DNA of 64,000 nt from Anaerolineaceae bacterium (GCA_002702705.1 PABH01000036.1:124001-188000); one strand, 5' to 3'; positions 25,922-35,649 are shown, numbered from the stretch's first letter. A program made the numbers and translations. The notes: generated from the sequence alone by a model not told the origin.

Positions 25922-26756
25922 TCTCGGTTCCTGGCGAAACCATGCATTAACAAAACTTTCAGGTGATCGGGATGAAATTTCAATCGCTGTAAATGCCCTC
26001 CTAAAAAAAAGCCTGAATAAAGACCAAGTTTGGATGTTAACAAATTTGGATCATGAACTTAAAAACGAACAAATTATTGAGTTGGAGAATCAGCTCAAAC
26101 GCTTAATAAACAATGAACCGCTCCATTATATTCTTGAGGAAGCAGCCTTTTTTGGTAGAATTTTTCGGGTTTCTCCTGACGTGCTCATTCCCAGGCCTGA
26201 AACTGAATTGTTAGTAGAAACCGTTATTGATTGGGCTCAACAAAAAAGCCATTCCGATGAAATCAAACTTTTGGATATTGGAACTGGTTCCGGATGTATC
26301 CCGATTAGTATATTAAAAGCTATTCCCGGTAGTAAGGGGATTGGGGTGGACATTTCGTACAAAGCATTAAAAGTAGCTCAAATAAACGCGAAAGAACTTG
26401 GTGTTGAAGAATTATTATTGATTCAATCTGATTTAATATCCGGATTAAAATCAAAATTTAATGTCATTACTGCAAATTTGCCCTATATTCCGACAGATGA
26501 ATTAAGAAAATTGCGCGTAGCTAAGTTTGAGCCTGAGCTAGCTCTGGATGGGGGAGAAACCGGTTTATTGTATTATGAACGCTTATTTCTAACACTCAAT
26601 AAAATTTTGGATGGATCCGCATTATGTATTTTTGAATTCCACCATGATCAAGGTGAGCGAATTAGATATTTGGCAAAGAAATTAATAAAATCAAAATCCA
26701 TTAATATTCTTCAGGATTATGCAGGTTTTGACCGATTTATAAAAATAGAGGTATAA
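25911..26756 (+). CDS. prmC: Release factor glutamine methyltransferase
   Basis: SAM-dependent enzyme that methylates the glutamine of the GGQ motif in release factors. The SAM-binding motif LDIGTGSGCIPI is clear, and IPRPETELLVE is the family's substrate loop. The usual catalytic NPPY tetrad reads NLPY here, a variant worth noting but one that keeps Asn and Tyr. The frame is open from an ATG at 25878, but the ATG at 25911, overlapping the last codons of prfA, gives the natural N-terminus and follows a GGCGAGG stretch. The overlap with prfA matches the classic prfA-prmC coupling. The next gene starts directly after the stop. Confidence 0.9.
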   Translation: MKINLGSWRNHALTKLSGDRDEISIAVNALLKKSLNKDQVWMLTNLDHELKNEQIIELENQLKRLINNEPLHYILEEAAFFGRIFRVSPDVLIPRPETELLVETVIDWAQQKSHSDEIKLLDIGTGSGCIPISILKAIPGSKGIGVDISYKALKVAQINAKELGVEELLLIQSDLISGLKSKFNVITANLPYIPTDELRKLRVAKFEPELALDGGETGLLYYERLFLTLNKILDGSALCIFEFHHDQGERIRYLAKKLIKSKSINILQDYAGFDRFIKIEV

Positions 26757-27383
26757 ATGCAGACCAAAATCATAAAATTGCAAGAAGTTACTGCTTTGGA
26801 AGAAGCGGCTGCTGTTTTAAACAATGGGGGATTGGTCGTTTTTCCGACAGATACTGTTTATGGTCTAGCTGCAAAAGTCACAGATTCTGTTGCGATTGAA
26901 CGGATCTATGATGTAAAGGGGCGAGAACATACTAAGGCGATTGCAGTATTAATTGGTGATCAATCCCAACTCAATGAGGTTTCGGATCAGATTTCAAACC
27001 AAACACATAACCTATTAAAAAACTTTTGGCCAGGTGCTCTTACGGCTGTAGTGAAAAAACAGCCAGAATTACCAAAGTCCTTATCTCCCAACTTAACAAT
27101 TGGTGTGCGGATGCCGGATTTTGAATTTGCAAGGACTCTAATTAAAAAAGTTGGCCCTTTAGCGACAACATCTGCAAATTTATCCGGTTTTGAGGCTGCA
27201 ATTAATGCAGAAATGGCGTATAAACAATTAAACGGAAAGATTGATTTAATAATTGATGGTGGTTTTTGTTCAGGCGGGGTGGCTTCTACGGTTATTGATT
27301 GTACAGATGAATCCTTTCATATTTTACGGGAAGGAGCCATAAAAGAAGAACAAATCCGGGCTGTATTAAGGCATAATACTTAA
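26757..27383 (+). CDS. tsaC: L-threonylcarbamoyladenylate synthase (TsaC/Sua5/YrdC)
   Basis: Makes threonylcarbamoyl-AMP from threonine, bicarbonate and ATP, the first step of the t6A37 modification of ANN-decoding tRNAs. The YrdC fold motifs are present: PTDTVYGLAA near residue 30, the KGREHTKA basic loop, and SANLSG later, all lining the nucleotide/threonine site. At 208 residues it is the short TsaC form without the Sua5 extension. It starts immediately after the prmC stop codon, with GAGG upstream inside prmC, so prfA-prmC-tsaC form a translation-quality operon, an arrangement also found in many other bacteria. Confidence 0.92.
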   Translation: MQTKIIKLQEVTALEEAAAVLNNGGLVVFPTDTVYGLAAKVTDSVAIERIYDVKGREHTKAIAVLIGDQSQLNEVSDQISNQTHNLLKNFWPGALTAVVKKQPELPKSLSPNLTIGVRMPDFEFARTLIKKVGPLATTSANLSGFEAAINAEMAYKQLNGKIDLIIDGGFCSGGVASTVIDCTDESFHILREGAIKEEQIRAVLRHNT

Positions 27384-27433
27384 TTAGTAAAATTAAATTT
27401 TTTCGATAAATTCAATAACCTGGAGATATAAGT

Positions 27434-28705
27434 ATGAAACCAATTACTAAAGAAGAGGCATTAATTTATCATCATCTAAATGGGATTCCCGGAAAAACAT
27501 CTGTTATTTCCACCAAACCATTAGACAATCAGCGAGATTTATCATTGGCTTATACTCCGGGGGTTGCTTATCCGGTTTTGGAGATTGATCGCGAACCTGA
27601 ATTAGTTTTTGATTATACAAACCGAGGGAATTTGGTTGGGGTTATTTCGAATGGGACAGCAATATTAGGATTGGGGGATCGGGGGCCATTAGCCTCCAAA
27701 CCAGTAATGGAAGGAAAAGCAGTTTTGTTTAAAAAATTTGCTGGGATCGATGTGTTTGATTTGGAATTAAACTTAAAAGATCCCGACCAGATAATTCAAG
27801 TAATTGAAGCGCTTGCACCTTCTTTTGGTGGTATAAATTTGGAAGATATTCGGTCACCGGAGTGCTTTTACATTGAAACCGAGTTACAGAAAAGACTCGA
27901 TATTCCCGTGTTTCATGATGACCAACATGGAACAGCCATAATTTTGGGAGCAGCACTATTAAATGCATTAGAAATTGTTCAAAAATCAATAACGGATATT
28001 AAGGTCGTCTTTTCTGGGTCTGGTGCAGCTGGAATTGCCTGTGCCAAACAGTTGGTTAAATTAGGAGTACCGGTAAAAAACATCTGGATGTGTGATATTG
28101 GCGGTTTGGTTTATTTAGGGCGGACGAATCAAATGTTTGCTGAAAAAATGGATTTTGCCCAGGGTGAGATGCCTGATTGTTTGGATAATATTATTGCCGG
28201 AGCAGATGTTTTTATTGGTTTATCCGTTGCTGATGTGTTAACTGCTGAGATGGTTAAAAAAATGGAGAAAAACCCAATTATTTTTGCAATGGCGAATCCA
28301 AATCCGGAAATTGCTTATGACCTGGCAAAATTGACCCGTCCTGATGCGATTGTTGCCACTGGACGTTCGGATTACCCAAACCAAATTAATAATGTATTAG
28401 GTTTTCCATTTATTTTTCGAGGGGCTTTAGATGTACGTGCAACAAAAATTAACGATGAGATGAAGATTGCTGCTTCAATTGCCCTGGCTACCTTAGCAAA
28501 AGAACCGGTACCGGATCAGGTCCTAAAAGCATATGGGCTTGACTATTTGGAATTCGGAAGAGATTATATTGTTCCCAAGCCACTAGATCATCGGGTTTGT
28601 ATATGGGAATCGACTGCGGTGGCCAAGGCAGCAATGGAGAGCGGAACAGCTCGGCGAATGATCAATTTAGATGATTATCGCAGTCGATTAAGTTGTATGT
28701 TTTAA
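27434..28705 (+). CDS. NAD(P)-dependent malic enzyme (malate to pyruvate)
   Basis: Oxidative decarboxylation of malate to pyruvate and CO2, linking the TCA pool to pyruvate. The 423-residue length is that of the short bacterial malic enzymes without a phosphotransacetylase domain. Visible motifs are YTPGVAYPV near the N-terminus, [16 protein letters not shown] with the catalytic lysine, FHDDQHGTA with metal-binding Asp residues, and the nucleotide fold [16 protein letters not shown] is about 10 bases before the ATG. It is probably a separate unit from tsaC (50-base gap). NAD versus NADP preference cannot be read with confidence. Confidence 0.93.
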   Translation: MKPITKEEALIYHHLNGIPGKTSVISTKPLDNQRDLSLAYTPGVAYPVLEIDREPELVFDYTNRGNLVGVISNGTAILGLGDRGPLASKPVMEGKAVLFKKFAGIDVFDLELNLKDPDQIIQVIEALAPSFGGINLEDIRSPECFYIETELQKRLDIPVFHDDQHGTAIILGAALLNALEIVQKSITDIKVVFSGSGAAGIACAKQLVKLGVPVKNIWMCDIGGLVYLGRTNQMFAEKMDFAQGEMPDCLDNIIAGADVFIGLSVADVLTAEMVKKMEKNPIIFAMANPNPEIAYDLAKLTRPDAIVATGRSDYPNQINNVLGFPFIFRGALDVRATKINDEMKIAASIALATLAKEPVPDQVLKAYGLDYLEFGRDYIVPKPLDHRVCIWESTAVAKAAMESGTARRMINLDDYRSRLSCMF

Positions 28706-28739
28706 AGGTAATCTTTCAAATTAATGCTACAATCATTCC

Positions 28740-29129
28740 ATGGATAAAAAACAAAATTCCACAAAAAAAGAATTGATTTTGCAGATTTACTTCCCATTGA
28801 TAGGGTTTGTTTTTCTGGTTTTGGCGATTGGATTATTGGCTATTTTAAGTACAACCAATGATTTTTCACAAACAGCTGACTGGGCAAATGTCTCTGTTGT
28901 GGTTTTATCTGTCCCTTTTTTAATATTTACTTTCATCATACTAGCTGTAATTGTTTTATTGATTTATGGACAAGCAAAATTAATCAGGTGGTTACCTATT
29001 CAACTAAAGCGGTTATATGCACTCGTTTTGACGATTTCTGCAGCGGTTTGGCGTTTTTCTGATAAAGCAGCCCAACCCATAATTAAGGTTAATGGCTGGA
29101 AAGCTGCACTTAATAGATTATTTAAATAA
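28740..29129 (+). CDS. Small membrane protein with two transmembrane helices, unknown
   Basis: 129 residues, family not recognised. Two hydrophobic helices, at about residues 17-37 and 52-76, are separated by a short polar loop containing Trp48. The C-terminal half is basic and amphipathic. No enzymatic motif is seen. There is no Shine-Dalgarno sequence; a TACAAT hexamer ends 6 bases before the ATG, so the message may be leaderless. It is followed within 22 bases by another small membrane protein, suggesting the two work at the membrane together. Confidence 0.68.
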   Translation: MDKKQNSTKKELILQIYFPLIGFVFLVLAIGLLAILSTTNDFSQTADWANVSVVVLSVPFLIFTFIILAVIVLLIYGQAKLIRWLPIQLKRLYALVLTISAAVWRFSDKAAQPIIKVNGWKAALNRLFK

Positions 29130-29151
29130 GTTCCACTGAATTGAGGTGTTT

Positions 29152-29358
29152 ATGGATATGAATAAAGATTGGCAAAAAAAAGTTTTTATCATTGGCGGTG
29201 TGGTTGGCTTGTTGAGCGGATTATTTGCCGCTTATTTATTGGTTCAACGAAATAATGAAAAATTAAGTGCACCGGATATTTCTGCTGGGGATGGTGTGAA
29301 AGTTGGGTTGGGTGTTTTGGGTGTTTTGAAATTGATTGCTGATTTGGGTGAAAAGTAA
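29152..29358 (+). CDS. Small single-span membrane protein, unknown
   Basis: About 68 residues with one transmembrane helix (about residues 11-32) and a Gly-rich C-terminal half. Family not recognised. The frame opens with GTG at 29146, but GAGG sits 5-6 bases before the ATG at 29152 and about 11 before the ATG at 29158, so the start is 29152 or 29158. It sits between a two-helix membrane protein and a PfkB-like kinase, all on the plus strand with short gaps. Confidence 0.62.
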   Translation: MDMNKDWQKKVFIIGGVVGLLSGLFAAYLLVQRNNEKLSAPDISAGDGVKVGLGVLGVLKLIADLGEK

Positions 29359-29408
29359 TTTCCAATTGGATGAAAATCCAAAAAAATAAATAAAATGGAG
29401 AACGACAA

Positions 29409-30422
29409 ATGGAACAAAGTGCTCCATTTTTGCGTTTTGTTATAGCAGGCAATTTATTCAGAGATTTCTTGGTTTATTCCAACAACAAGACTGCGTTGGA
29501 TATACCCGGAGGGGGGGTATTGTACACTGCAGCTGGTTTATCTCTTTGGGATGAACATATCGGGTTAATCTCTTATGTGAACGAAGATTATCCAGACGAA
29601 TGGATTCAAGATTTTAATAAACGAGGATTTGATACAAGAGGTATTCAAATCGGTAGAAGCCCGTTGGAGCAGCGTAGATTTATGGCTTATCCCAGCTTAG
29701 ATCAAGTTAACTACGATAACCCAATGGCACATTTTGCAAGAATTAACCAGGCTTTCCCAAAAACTATGTTGGGTTACCAATATGATGAATATAAGGTAAA
29801 TCAATTTTCGTTTAGTAATTATTTTAAATTTAATGAAATTCCTGAAGATTATTTTGATGCCACTGCAGCTCATATATGCCCTATGGATGCTTCGTTTCAA
29901 ATTCGTTTAACTTCTGTATTAAAACAAGGACAAGTAACTACGTTAACCCTTATGGCATCTGATAGTTATATGGATCCAATCTTTTTTGATGAGGTGCCTA
30001 TCATTGTAAAAGGGGTGACCGCATTTGTTTGTACAGAAAAACAAGCTTTAAATTTATTTAGAACGCGTACAAAAGATATTAATCAAATTGCTGAAACCTT
30101 GGGTTCGTATGGATGTGAGTTTGTTGTGATTGAAAAATTAAACCAAAAATATATTGTTTATGATCAACTGACAAAAAGGCAATTTGAAGTTCCTGCATAT
30201 CCTGTACGAACAATGGATATTACCGGTGTAACAGATGCATTTTGCGGAGGTTTTATTGCGGGGTTGCGGTTTAATCATCAGCCTGAATTGGCTGCATTAA
30301 AAGGGAGTATCTCCGCCTCATTTGCTTTGGAAGGTGGAAATGCATTTTTTAGCATGGATGCTTTACCAGAGCTTGTGAAAGCTCGCTTTGATGCCATTCA
30401 ACACCAAGTTACACGGTTATAA
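29409..30422 (+). CDS. PfkB-family sugar/nucleoside kinase with altered anion-hole motif
   Basis: 337-residue member of the ribokinase/PfkB fold, which phosphorylates sugars or nucleosides with ATP. The N-terminal substrate-binding GG is in PGGGVLYTAA. The C-terminal signature reads DITGVTDAF at 270-278, where canonical PfkB has DTxGAGDxF: the catalytic Asp276 is kept but the Ala-Gly of the GAGD anion hole is Val-Thr. Activity may therefore be changed or lost, and the call as an active kinase is cautious. GGAG is 7-10 bases upstream of the ATG. The M20 peptidase gene follows with a gap of two bases, so the pair is surely co-transcribed. Confidence 0.82.
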   Translation: MEQSAPFLRFVIAGNLFRDFLVYSNNKTALDIPGGGVLYTAAGLSLWDEHIGLISYVNEDYPDEWIQDFNKRGFDTRGIQIGRSPLEQRRFMAYPSLDQVNYDNPMAHFARINQAFPKTMLGYQYDEYKVNQFSFSNYFKFNEIPEDYFDATAAHICPMDASFQIRLTSVLKQGQVTTLTLMASDSYMDPIFFDEVPIIVKGVTAFVCTEKQALNLFRTRTKDINQIAETLGSYGCEFVVIEKLNQKYIVYDQLTKRQFEVPAYPVRTMDITGVTDAFCGGFIAGLRFNHQPELAALKGSISASFALEGGNAFFSMDALPELVKARFDAIQHQVTRL

Positions 30423-30424
30423 CA

Positions 30425-31528
30425 ATGATTCGAATGGAAGCGATTTATTCGGATATATTGTATGAAGCAGAAAAAATACAGTGTATACCGGCTCCAACCT
30501 TTTTTGAATTTAATCGCGCTGCTTATATAAAAAAAAGGTTTTTGGAAATTGGATTGACAAATGTTGAAATTGATTCAGTGGGTAATGTAATTGGTTATGC
30601 GATAGGAAGTAAACCAGAACAAAAGCCGATTATTATAAGTGCACACATGGATACGGTTCATGCAAAGGATGTGAACCATCAGTTAATCAAACAAGGTGAA
30701 AAATGGATCGGTGCAGGAATTGGTGACAACACCATAGCGCTGGCGGTTTTAATTAATCTAGCTAAATTTTTTATTAATAATCCAACGCCTCGTACAATAA
30801 TTTTTTGTGCGAATATATGTGAAGAAGGACTTGGAAACCTGATCGGTATCAAAGCCCTGGTTGATAAATTTAAAAATTCCCCATTATTTTATTTGGTGTT
30901 AGAAGGAATGGGGTTAGGGGTAATTTTTAATCGCGGCCTTGGTGTCAAAAGATTTGAAATCACGGTTAAAACGAATGGTGGTCATTCCTGGGGAAGTTTT
31001 GGTGAGCCTTCCGCTATTCATGAAATTGCAAAATTTATTAATAATTTTTCCATAGATGATTTATCAAAAACGGTACGCTCAACATATAATTTTGGCACAA
31101 TAAATGGTGGTACAACAATCAATTCCATTGCCCAGGAAGCTACCACTGAACTAGATATTCGATCTGAAAATCAAATGATTTTGAATCAAATCGAAAAGAA
31201 ATTATTTAATTTAAAACAAAAGATGGAAACACCAAAAGTACGTTTTTACATAAATCGCATTGGGGAAAGACCGTATGGTGCGTTAAGTAATAGCCATTGG
31301 TTAGTTAAATTGGCTGAAAACGCCTTAAGGAAATTAGAGATTGAACCTGTTTTTGTAATTGGTTCAACTGACGCTAATTACCCGCTTAGTTTGGGTTATC
31401 CGGCTATCTGTGTATGTTTAACAAAAGGTGGGAATGTACATACACCGGAAGAATTTATTTTTCTTGATCCAATAAAGAAGGGTTTTATACAGATTATTGA
31501 GATCATCCAGAATGCAAAGGAAACTTAA
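30425..31528 (+). CDS. M20-family metallopeptidase/deacylase
   Basis: Zinc-dependent amidohydrolase or aminopeptidase of the M20 family. Metal ligands fit: His74 and catalytic Asp76 in SAHMDTVH, Asp101 in GIGDN, and the Glu133-Glu134 pair (catalytic base and ligand) in ICEEGLG. A dimerisation/lid domain with NGGHSWGSFG follows, and a late His near the C-terminus (GGNVHTPEE) is the last ligand. The length of 367 is normal. It follows the PfkB-like gene by two bases, which points to a shared small substrate (for example an acylated or peptidyl sugar/nucleoside), but this is inference. Its 3' end overlaps the convergent cyclase gene by four bases. Confidence 0.88.
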   Translation: MIRMEAIYSDILYEAEKIQCIPAPTFFEFNRAAYIKKRFLEIGLTNVEIDSVGNVIGYAIGSKPEQKPIIISAHMDTVHAKDVNHQLIKQGEKWIGAGIGDNTIALAVLINLAKFFINNPTPRTIIFCANICEEGLGNLIGIKALVDKFKNSPLFYLVLEGMGLGVIFNRGLGVKRFEITVKTNGGHSWGSFGEPSAIHEIAKFINNFSIDDLSKTVRSTYNFGTINGGTTINSIAQEATTELDIRSENQMILNQIEKKLFNLKQKMETPKVRFYINRIGERPYGALSNSHWLVKLAENALRKLEIEPVFVIGSTDANYPLSLGYPAICVCLTKGGNVHTPEEFIFLDPIKKGFIQIIEIIQNAKET

Positions 31529-33243
31529 TCCTTCAGACCCAGGACTTCAAAAACCTCTATTGGATGTTTTTTCCCTTTTGCAATAATGACATCATTTAAT
31601 TTTACAATGACATCGTTCTTAACTTTTTCATAAACTTGGGTTGAAATTAGGATTTGACCTGCTTTACTGTTCTCTTGAATTCGTTTGGTTGTATTAATTG
31701 AATCTCCGATGGCAGTATATTCAAGTCGTTTTTCATTTCCTACCAAGCCTAAAACAGCCTCTCCTGAATGGATGCCTATTCCAAAAGATAATCTGAATTC
31801 CGCCTCATAAATATCATGAAGCCGTCTGATGGACTTTTGAATGGCAAGAGCAGCTTTTATTGCTCGTAAACTATGATCAAATTGTGGGATAGGGGCGTTA
31901 AACCAAGCCATAACTGCATCTCCCATGAATTTATCAATCGTACCTTCTTCTTCTAGTATCGCTTCCGCAGCCTCAGATAAATAATGGTTCAAGACCGTAA
32001 CCAATTTTTCAGGCGCTAACGATTCACTGAAACTGGTGAACCCCCGAATATCAGCAAACATGGCTGTCAGTTCTGTTCTTCGTCCGCCAAGTTCCAATTC
32101 ATTGGGGTTTAGTTGTTGGATGACAGCTGGTGATACCATTTTTTCAAATAATCGGCTTTGGGCTTCCAGCTGTTTTTTTTCTGTGAGGTCATCCAGAACG
32201 ATGGCTACACCTTGTGTATCGTTTTCCATATTTTTTAATGGAGCCAAACTGAGCCGGAGATCTACCAAACCTCTTGGGGGAATAGACGGAGAAATCTCAA
32301 GTCCAATAATCGTTTTATTTTTCTTAATTACATTTCTTAATTCATCTTGAAATGAGGATGGAAACGGAGGAAAAGCTTGATGAATGGTTTTCCCAATTAT
32401 TGTTTTGGCATCCAAACCCAGGATACTTTCCGCTGAACGATTACAAAGTAATATTTTTTCTTCAATATCAGTTGTTAATACACCGCTGGTAATAGAAGAA
32501 AAAATATTATCCATAAGGTTTTTTAGCTCTGTGACTTCCGCGAGGGTTTGTTTTACAGAAGCAAATAATTGTGCATTATCAATCGCAACTGCGGCATGGT
32601 TAGCAAATACGGTCAGTAATTCCAGATCTTTTTGGGTGAATAAACCACTTCGAATCCGGTTGTCTGCGTATATCACACCAATAATCTCATTTTTTACATG
32701 GAGAGGGACACATAAAATTGATCTCAGATTATAGGCAATAATTGAATTTTGTTCGTTAAAGCGTGGATCTTCCTGGGCATTTGTTGTTAGAATAGCTTGA
32801 TTTTCTTCTACAACTCGTTTGATGATGGTATTGCTAATCAAAAATTCGGATTGGTCTAAGGTTTCTTGTTCAAAATTCCGAGCTATTTTTGTCTTTAATT
32901 CATTGTTTTCGTTTCTCAACATTAAAAATCCACGTTCTGCATTGGTCAATCGGATGATGGTATCCATCACGATTTGCAAAACCACATCCAACTCAAGACT
33001 TGAATTAATGATCTGTCCAATTTGAGAAACAGCGATCAAATTCCGGTTTTCATCTTCCAAAGCGGTTATTTCTTTATCCAGTTTCTTGACCGTTTCCAAG
33101 GTGTGAAAAGCGCGTTTATAGGTGGCTGTAGGTAACGCCGCAGAACGAACCGATTGAAGAGATGTATTAATCAACGTCAATTGTTCGATCAATTCTTTGA
33201 TTTCAGGCTGTAAGGATTTCCTGGGGAGTGATTCATCATTCAT
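31525..33243 (-). CDS. GAF-PAS class III adenylate/guanylate cyclase
   Basis: 572-residue soluble signalling enzyme. A short coiled coil (about 42-72) leads into a GAF domain (about 72-225), a PAS domain (about 240-355) and a class III nucleotide cyclase domain (about 385-560). Metal-binding Asp398 (in FADIRGF) and Asp442 (in FMGDAV) are both present. Lys438 and Asp514 (in IGDSIN) match the adenine-specifying pair, so cAMP is the likely product, and the transition-state Asn517/Arg521 are intact. Two sensory domains suggest control by a bound small molecule. No cAMP receptor protein is seen nearby. The promoter region has TTGACA at about 33261 (minus strand). Confidence 0.92.
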   Translation of the reverse strand: MNDESLPRKSLQPEIKELIEQLTLINTSLQSVRSAALPTATYKRAFHTLETVKKLDKEITALEDENRNLIAVSQIGQIINSSLELDVVLQIVMDTIIRLTNAERGFLMLRNENNELKTKIARNFEQETLDQSEFLISNTIIKRVVEENQAILTTNAQEDPRFNEQNSIIAYNLRSILCVPLHVKNEIIGVIYADNRIRSGLFTQKDLELLTVFANHAAVAIDNAQLFASVKQTLAEVTELKNLMDNIFSSITSGVLTTDIEEKILLCNRSAESILGLDAKTIIGKTIHQAFPPFPSSFQDELRNVIKKNKTIIGLEISPSIPPRGLVDLRLSLAPLKNMENDTQGVAIVLDDLTEKKQLEAQSRLFEKMVSPAVIQQLNPNELELGGRRTELTAMFADIRGFTSFSESLAPEKLVTVLNHYLSEAAEAILEEEGTIDKFMGDAVMAWFNAPIPQFDHSLRAIKAALAIQKSIRRLHDIYEAEFRLSFGIGIHSGEAVLGLVGNEKRLEYTAIGDSINTTKRIQENSKAGQILISTQVYEKVKNDVIVKLNDVIIAKGKKHPIEVFEVLGLKD

Positions 33244-33264
33244 ATTAAGTTGTTCTTTGGGATG

Positions 33265-35649
33265 TCAAGAGATGGGGCTATATTCTTCCGGGTTTTCAGT
33301 AATGAACCATTTTTTAATTTTATGGATTATGGTCTCTTTAAATATTTCTTTACCCAATTTTTGCATCTCTACCACATCAGGTTGATAATTACTGTAAAAT
33401 GCCTTTTGATATTCTACCAGTAAATGATTAGCTTTTGTTTGTAAACTAGGCATCAATTCTATTAATTGATTAACTAAATGGGCTGGTGTTGAAGCATCAG
33501 AAACTTGCACCCTCAAAAAATAAAGTGACCATACGATACTTGAAAAAGCGCGTTGGTAATCAGGGAGCTGCACATAATAGGACCATCGTGATAACCAACT
33601 CGGAGGCTGCCAGCCTCGTTTTTCAAAAAACCGTTCCAAATGCATTGGTGTCTTAAATGAGTAGCCTAATCGTCTGCTTCGAAGAGTTATTAAAAGAATG
33701 AGATCAACCACAAAAATAATAATGAATAGGGGTAACCAATTTATTAATATTGTGAAAATTGAATCCGTTTCCGTATCGCCAACATCAATATTTTCAATGT
33801 CGTCCAATGTATCTTGTTCTAATAAAGCTTCCATTGCTTCTCGATCAAATTGGTTTGGCCTTCTACCGATTTCACCTTCTCTTATCGAGTCCGGATCGCT
33901 TGGATTACCGACCAATCGTGTGAGCGCTGGTTGTCCTCTTGTTGGTTCAAATTCTACCCAGCCTATTCCTCCAAAATAAACTTCTGGCCAGGCATGTGAT
34001 TGTTTTCTGCGGACCGTATATGTGATATCTTCCAGATCCTCTTCCCCTTGGGCATAACCAAAGACCATTCTTGCCGGAATGCCAATAGAACGAAGCATTA
34101 ATACTTCTGCAGAAGCATAATAATTACAAAAACCTTGTTTTAGGTCAAATAAAAACCATTCTATCGGGTCTTGATTTTTTGGAGGAGCAGGAATTTGTTC
34201 TTTGTACTCAATATTATTTCGGAGATATAAGGTGATTGCAAACGTTTTATCATAAGCGGTTTCTTCATCTTGAGTAATTTCTTCAGCAAGCTGCCTAATC
34301 GAAGGAGAAAAATCAGAAGGGAGTTGTAAATAGTGATCTGTAACCCAGTCAGGATAATCTGTGGATGATTCCCGTAATTCCCAAATAGTTGGATTATCAA
34401 TATAAGACCGCACTTGATAGGTTTCACCAGAATAAATGGTCCGTTCAGTAGTAACCGCAACCAAATCAAGCCCGGTTTCAGGAATTTCATTTGCTACCAA
34501 AGTAGCGTTTCGATTAATTTCAAGGGGGTAAATTGGTGTGTATAAAAGTCCTAAATTAATTTCAGGGTGAAAAGTAAAAATGCGCTCAGGCATGTTTTCA
34601 TCTGGTGTGTAAATTGACGATTCTTCGCCCGCAAAATAATCAATTTCATTATTAATCGTGTTATTCCACTGATAATTACTATATTGGTCGTAGGTTCTTG
34701 CTCGCCAATAAAAACGTGAGCCCGGGGGTTTAAATCGATTGGATTCGATCTTAAAAATGATATCATCACCCAAAACTGCGCCAGTTCCTAAACCGATCGT
34801 TTCACCATAGTATTCTTGTTGTAGGACTAAAGGACCTTGAAGCGGGGTTGTGATTTTAACGAATTCATTTCGGACTTGTTCGAATAATCCGAAAATTTTC
34901 TTCTGTTGGGCTGATCCGGGAGTAAAAGTAGCAACTACACTGGAAAAATTCCAAACCAATAAAACCAAAACAATTCCTATTAACAAAGCGGAGCGTCCAA
35001 TATTAAATTCGGTTTCAAACTCAACCAATGTTCCTTTTTTGCGCCATTTTTTTAAGGAGTGCATGAAATTGGTTTGTGATAATAACAGTAAACTAAAAAT
35101 CAGAAATGCAGCGGAAAATAAGTTTCTTTCCGTGACATAATAAAATTCAGTTACAAATAGTGTGATACCAGAAATGATGAGTGCTAACCATGGTTTTCCG
35201 TTGCGAATAATACTATAACCACCAACAATTGCTGTAAACCAAATGATGGAAGAGATTAAAGTGATAAATAATAAGGGATCTTCAATTCGAATATTATTAA
35301 AATATTGGTATAACGAGGCATTGTATCTTCCTGCAAGGTTTCCGAGCCGCTCTGACCATAAGAGAGCGCTTGTGGTTGGCAGCATAAGAAACCATGGCAA
35401 AATTAAAATCGAATAACAAAAGGATAAAAATCGGATCGTGGGTGGTTTAAAATCACTATATCCCATCCCCAAACCTAAAAGAAAACCAATGGTAGTTAAC
35501 CATTTGAGGATAACAAATTCATTAGCCCACTCCGTGGCTTCAAGCCGGAATGAAGTGATCAATAAGGCTGCAAATAAACAAAATACGGCGGCAAGATCCC
35601 ACCATCGATCTTCTTTCTTAGTCATAGAAAAAGTGTACAATATAGGCAT
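33265..35649 (-). CDS. Membrane protein with extracytoplasmic transglutaminase-like domain
   Basis: 794-residue protein of the TgpA/DUF3488-like layout. At least six hydrophobic segments occupy residues about 15-240 (for example 15-32, 46-62, 72-92, 126-146, 155-170 and 222-240). A long extracytoplasmic part follows with a transglutaminase core: Cys508 in KQGFCNYYAS, His552 in SHAWPEVYF and Glu568 in FEPT. Then comes another helix near 650-670 and a cytoplasmic C-terminus. Such proteins are often paired with a DUF58 and a MoxR ATPase, but neither is adjacent here. Substrate unknown. An alternative start is the ATG eight codons in (MTKKEDRW); no Shine-Dalgarno sequence decides. Confidence 0.85.
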   Translation of the reverse strand: MPILYTFSMTKKEDRWWDLAAVFCLFAALLITSFRLEATEWANEFVILKWLTTIGFLLGLGMGYSDFKPPTIRFLSFCYSILILPWFLMLPTTSALLWSERLGNLAGRYNASLYQYFNNIRIEDPLLFITLISSIIWFTAIVGGYSIIRNGKPWLALIISGITLFVTEFYYVTERNLFSAAFLIFSLLLLSQTNFMHSLKKWRKKGTLVEFETEFNIGRSALLIGIVLVLLVWNFSSVVATFTPGSAQQKKIFGLFEQVRNEFVKITTPLQGPLVLQQEYYGETIGLGTGAVLGDDIIFKIESNRFKPPGSRFYWRARTYDQYSNYQWNNTINNEIDYFAGEESSIYTPDENMPERIFTFHPEINLGLLYTPIYPLEINRNATLVANEIPETGLDLVAVTTERTIYSGETYQVRSYIDNPTIWELRESSTDYPDWVTDHYLQLPSDFSPSIRQLAEEITQDEETAYDKTFAITLYLRNNIEYKEQIPAPPKNQDPIEWFLFDLKQGFCNYYASAEVLMLRSIGIPARMVFGYAQGEEDLEDITYTVRRKQSHAWPEVYFGGIGWVEFEPTRGQPALTRLVGNPSDPDSIREGEIGRRPNQFDREAMEALLEQDTLDDIENIDVGDTETDSIFTILINWLPLFIIIFVVDLILLITLRSRRLGYSFKTPMHLERFFEKRGWQPPSWLSRWSYYVQLPDYQRAFSSIVWSLYFLRVQVSDASTPAHLVNQLIELMPSLQTKANHLLVEYQKAFYSNYQPDVVEMQKLGKEIFKETIIHKIKKWFITENPEEYSPIS

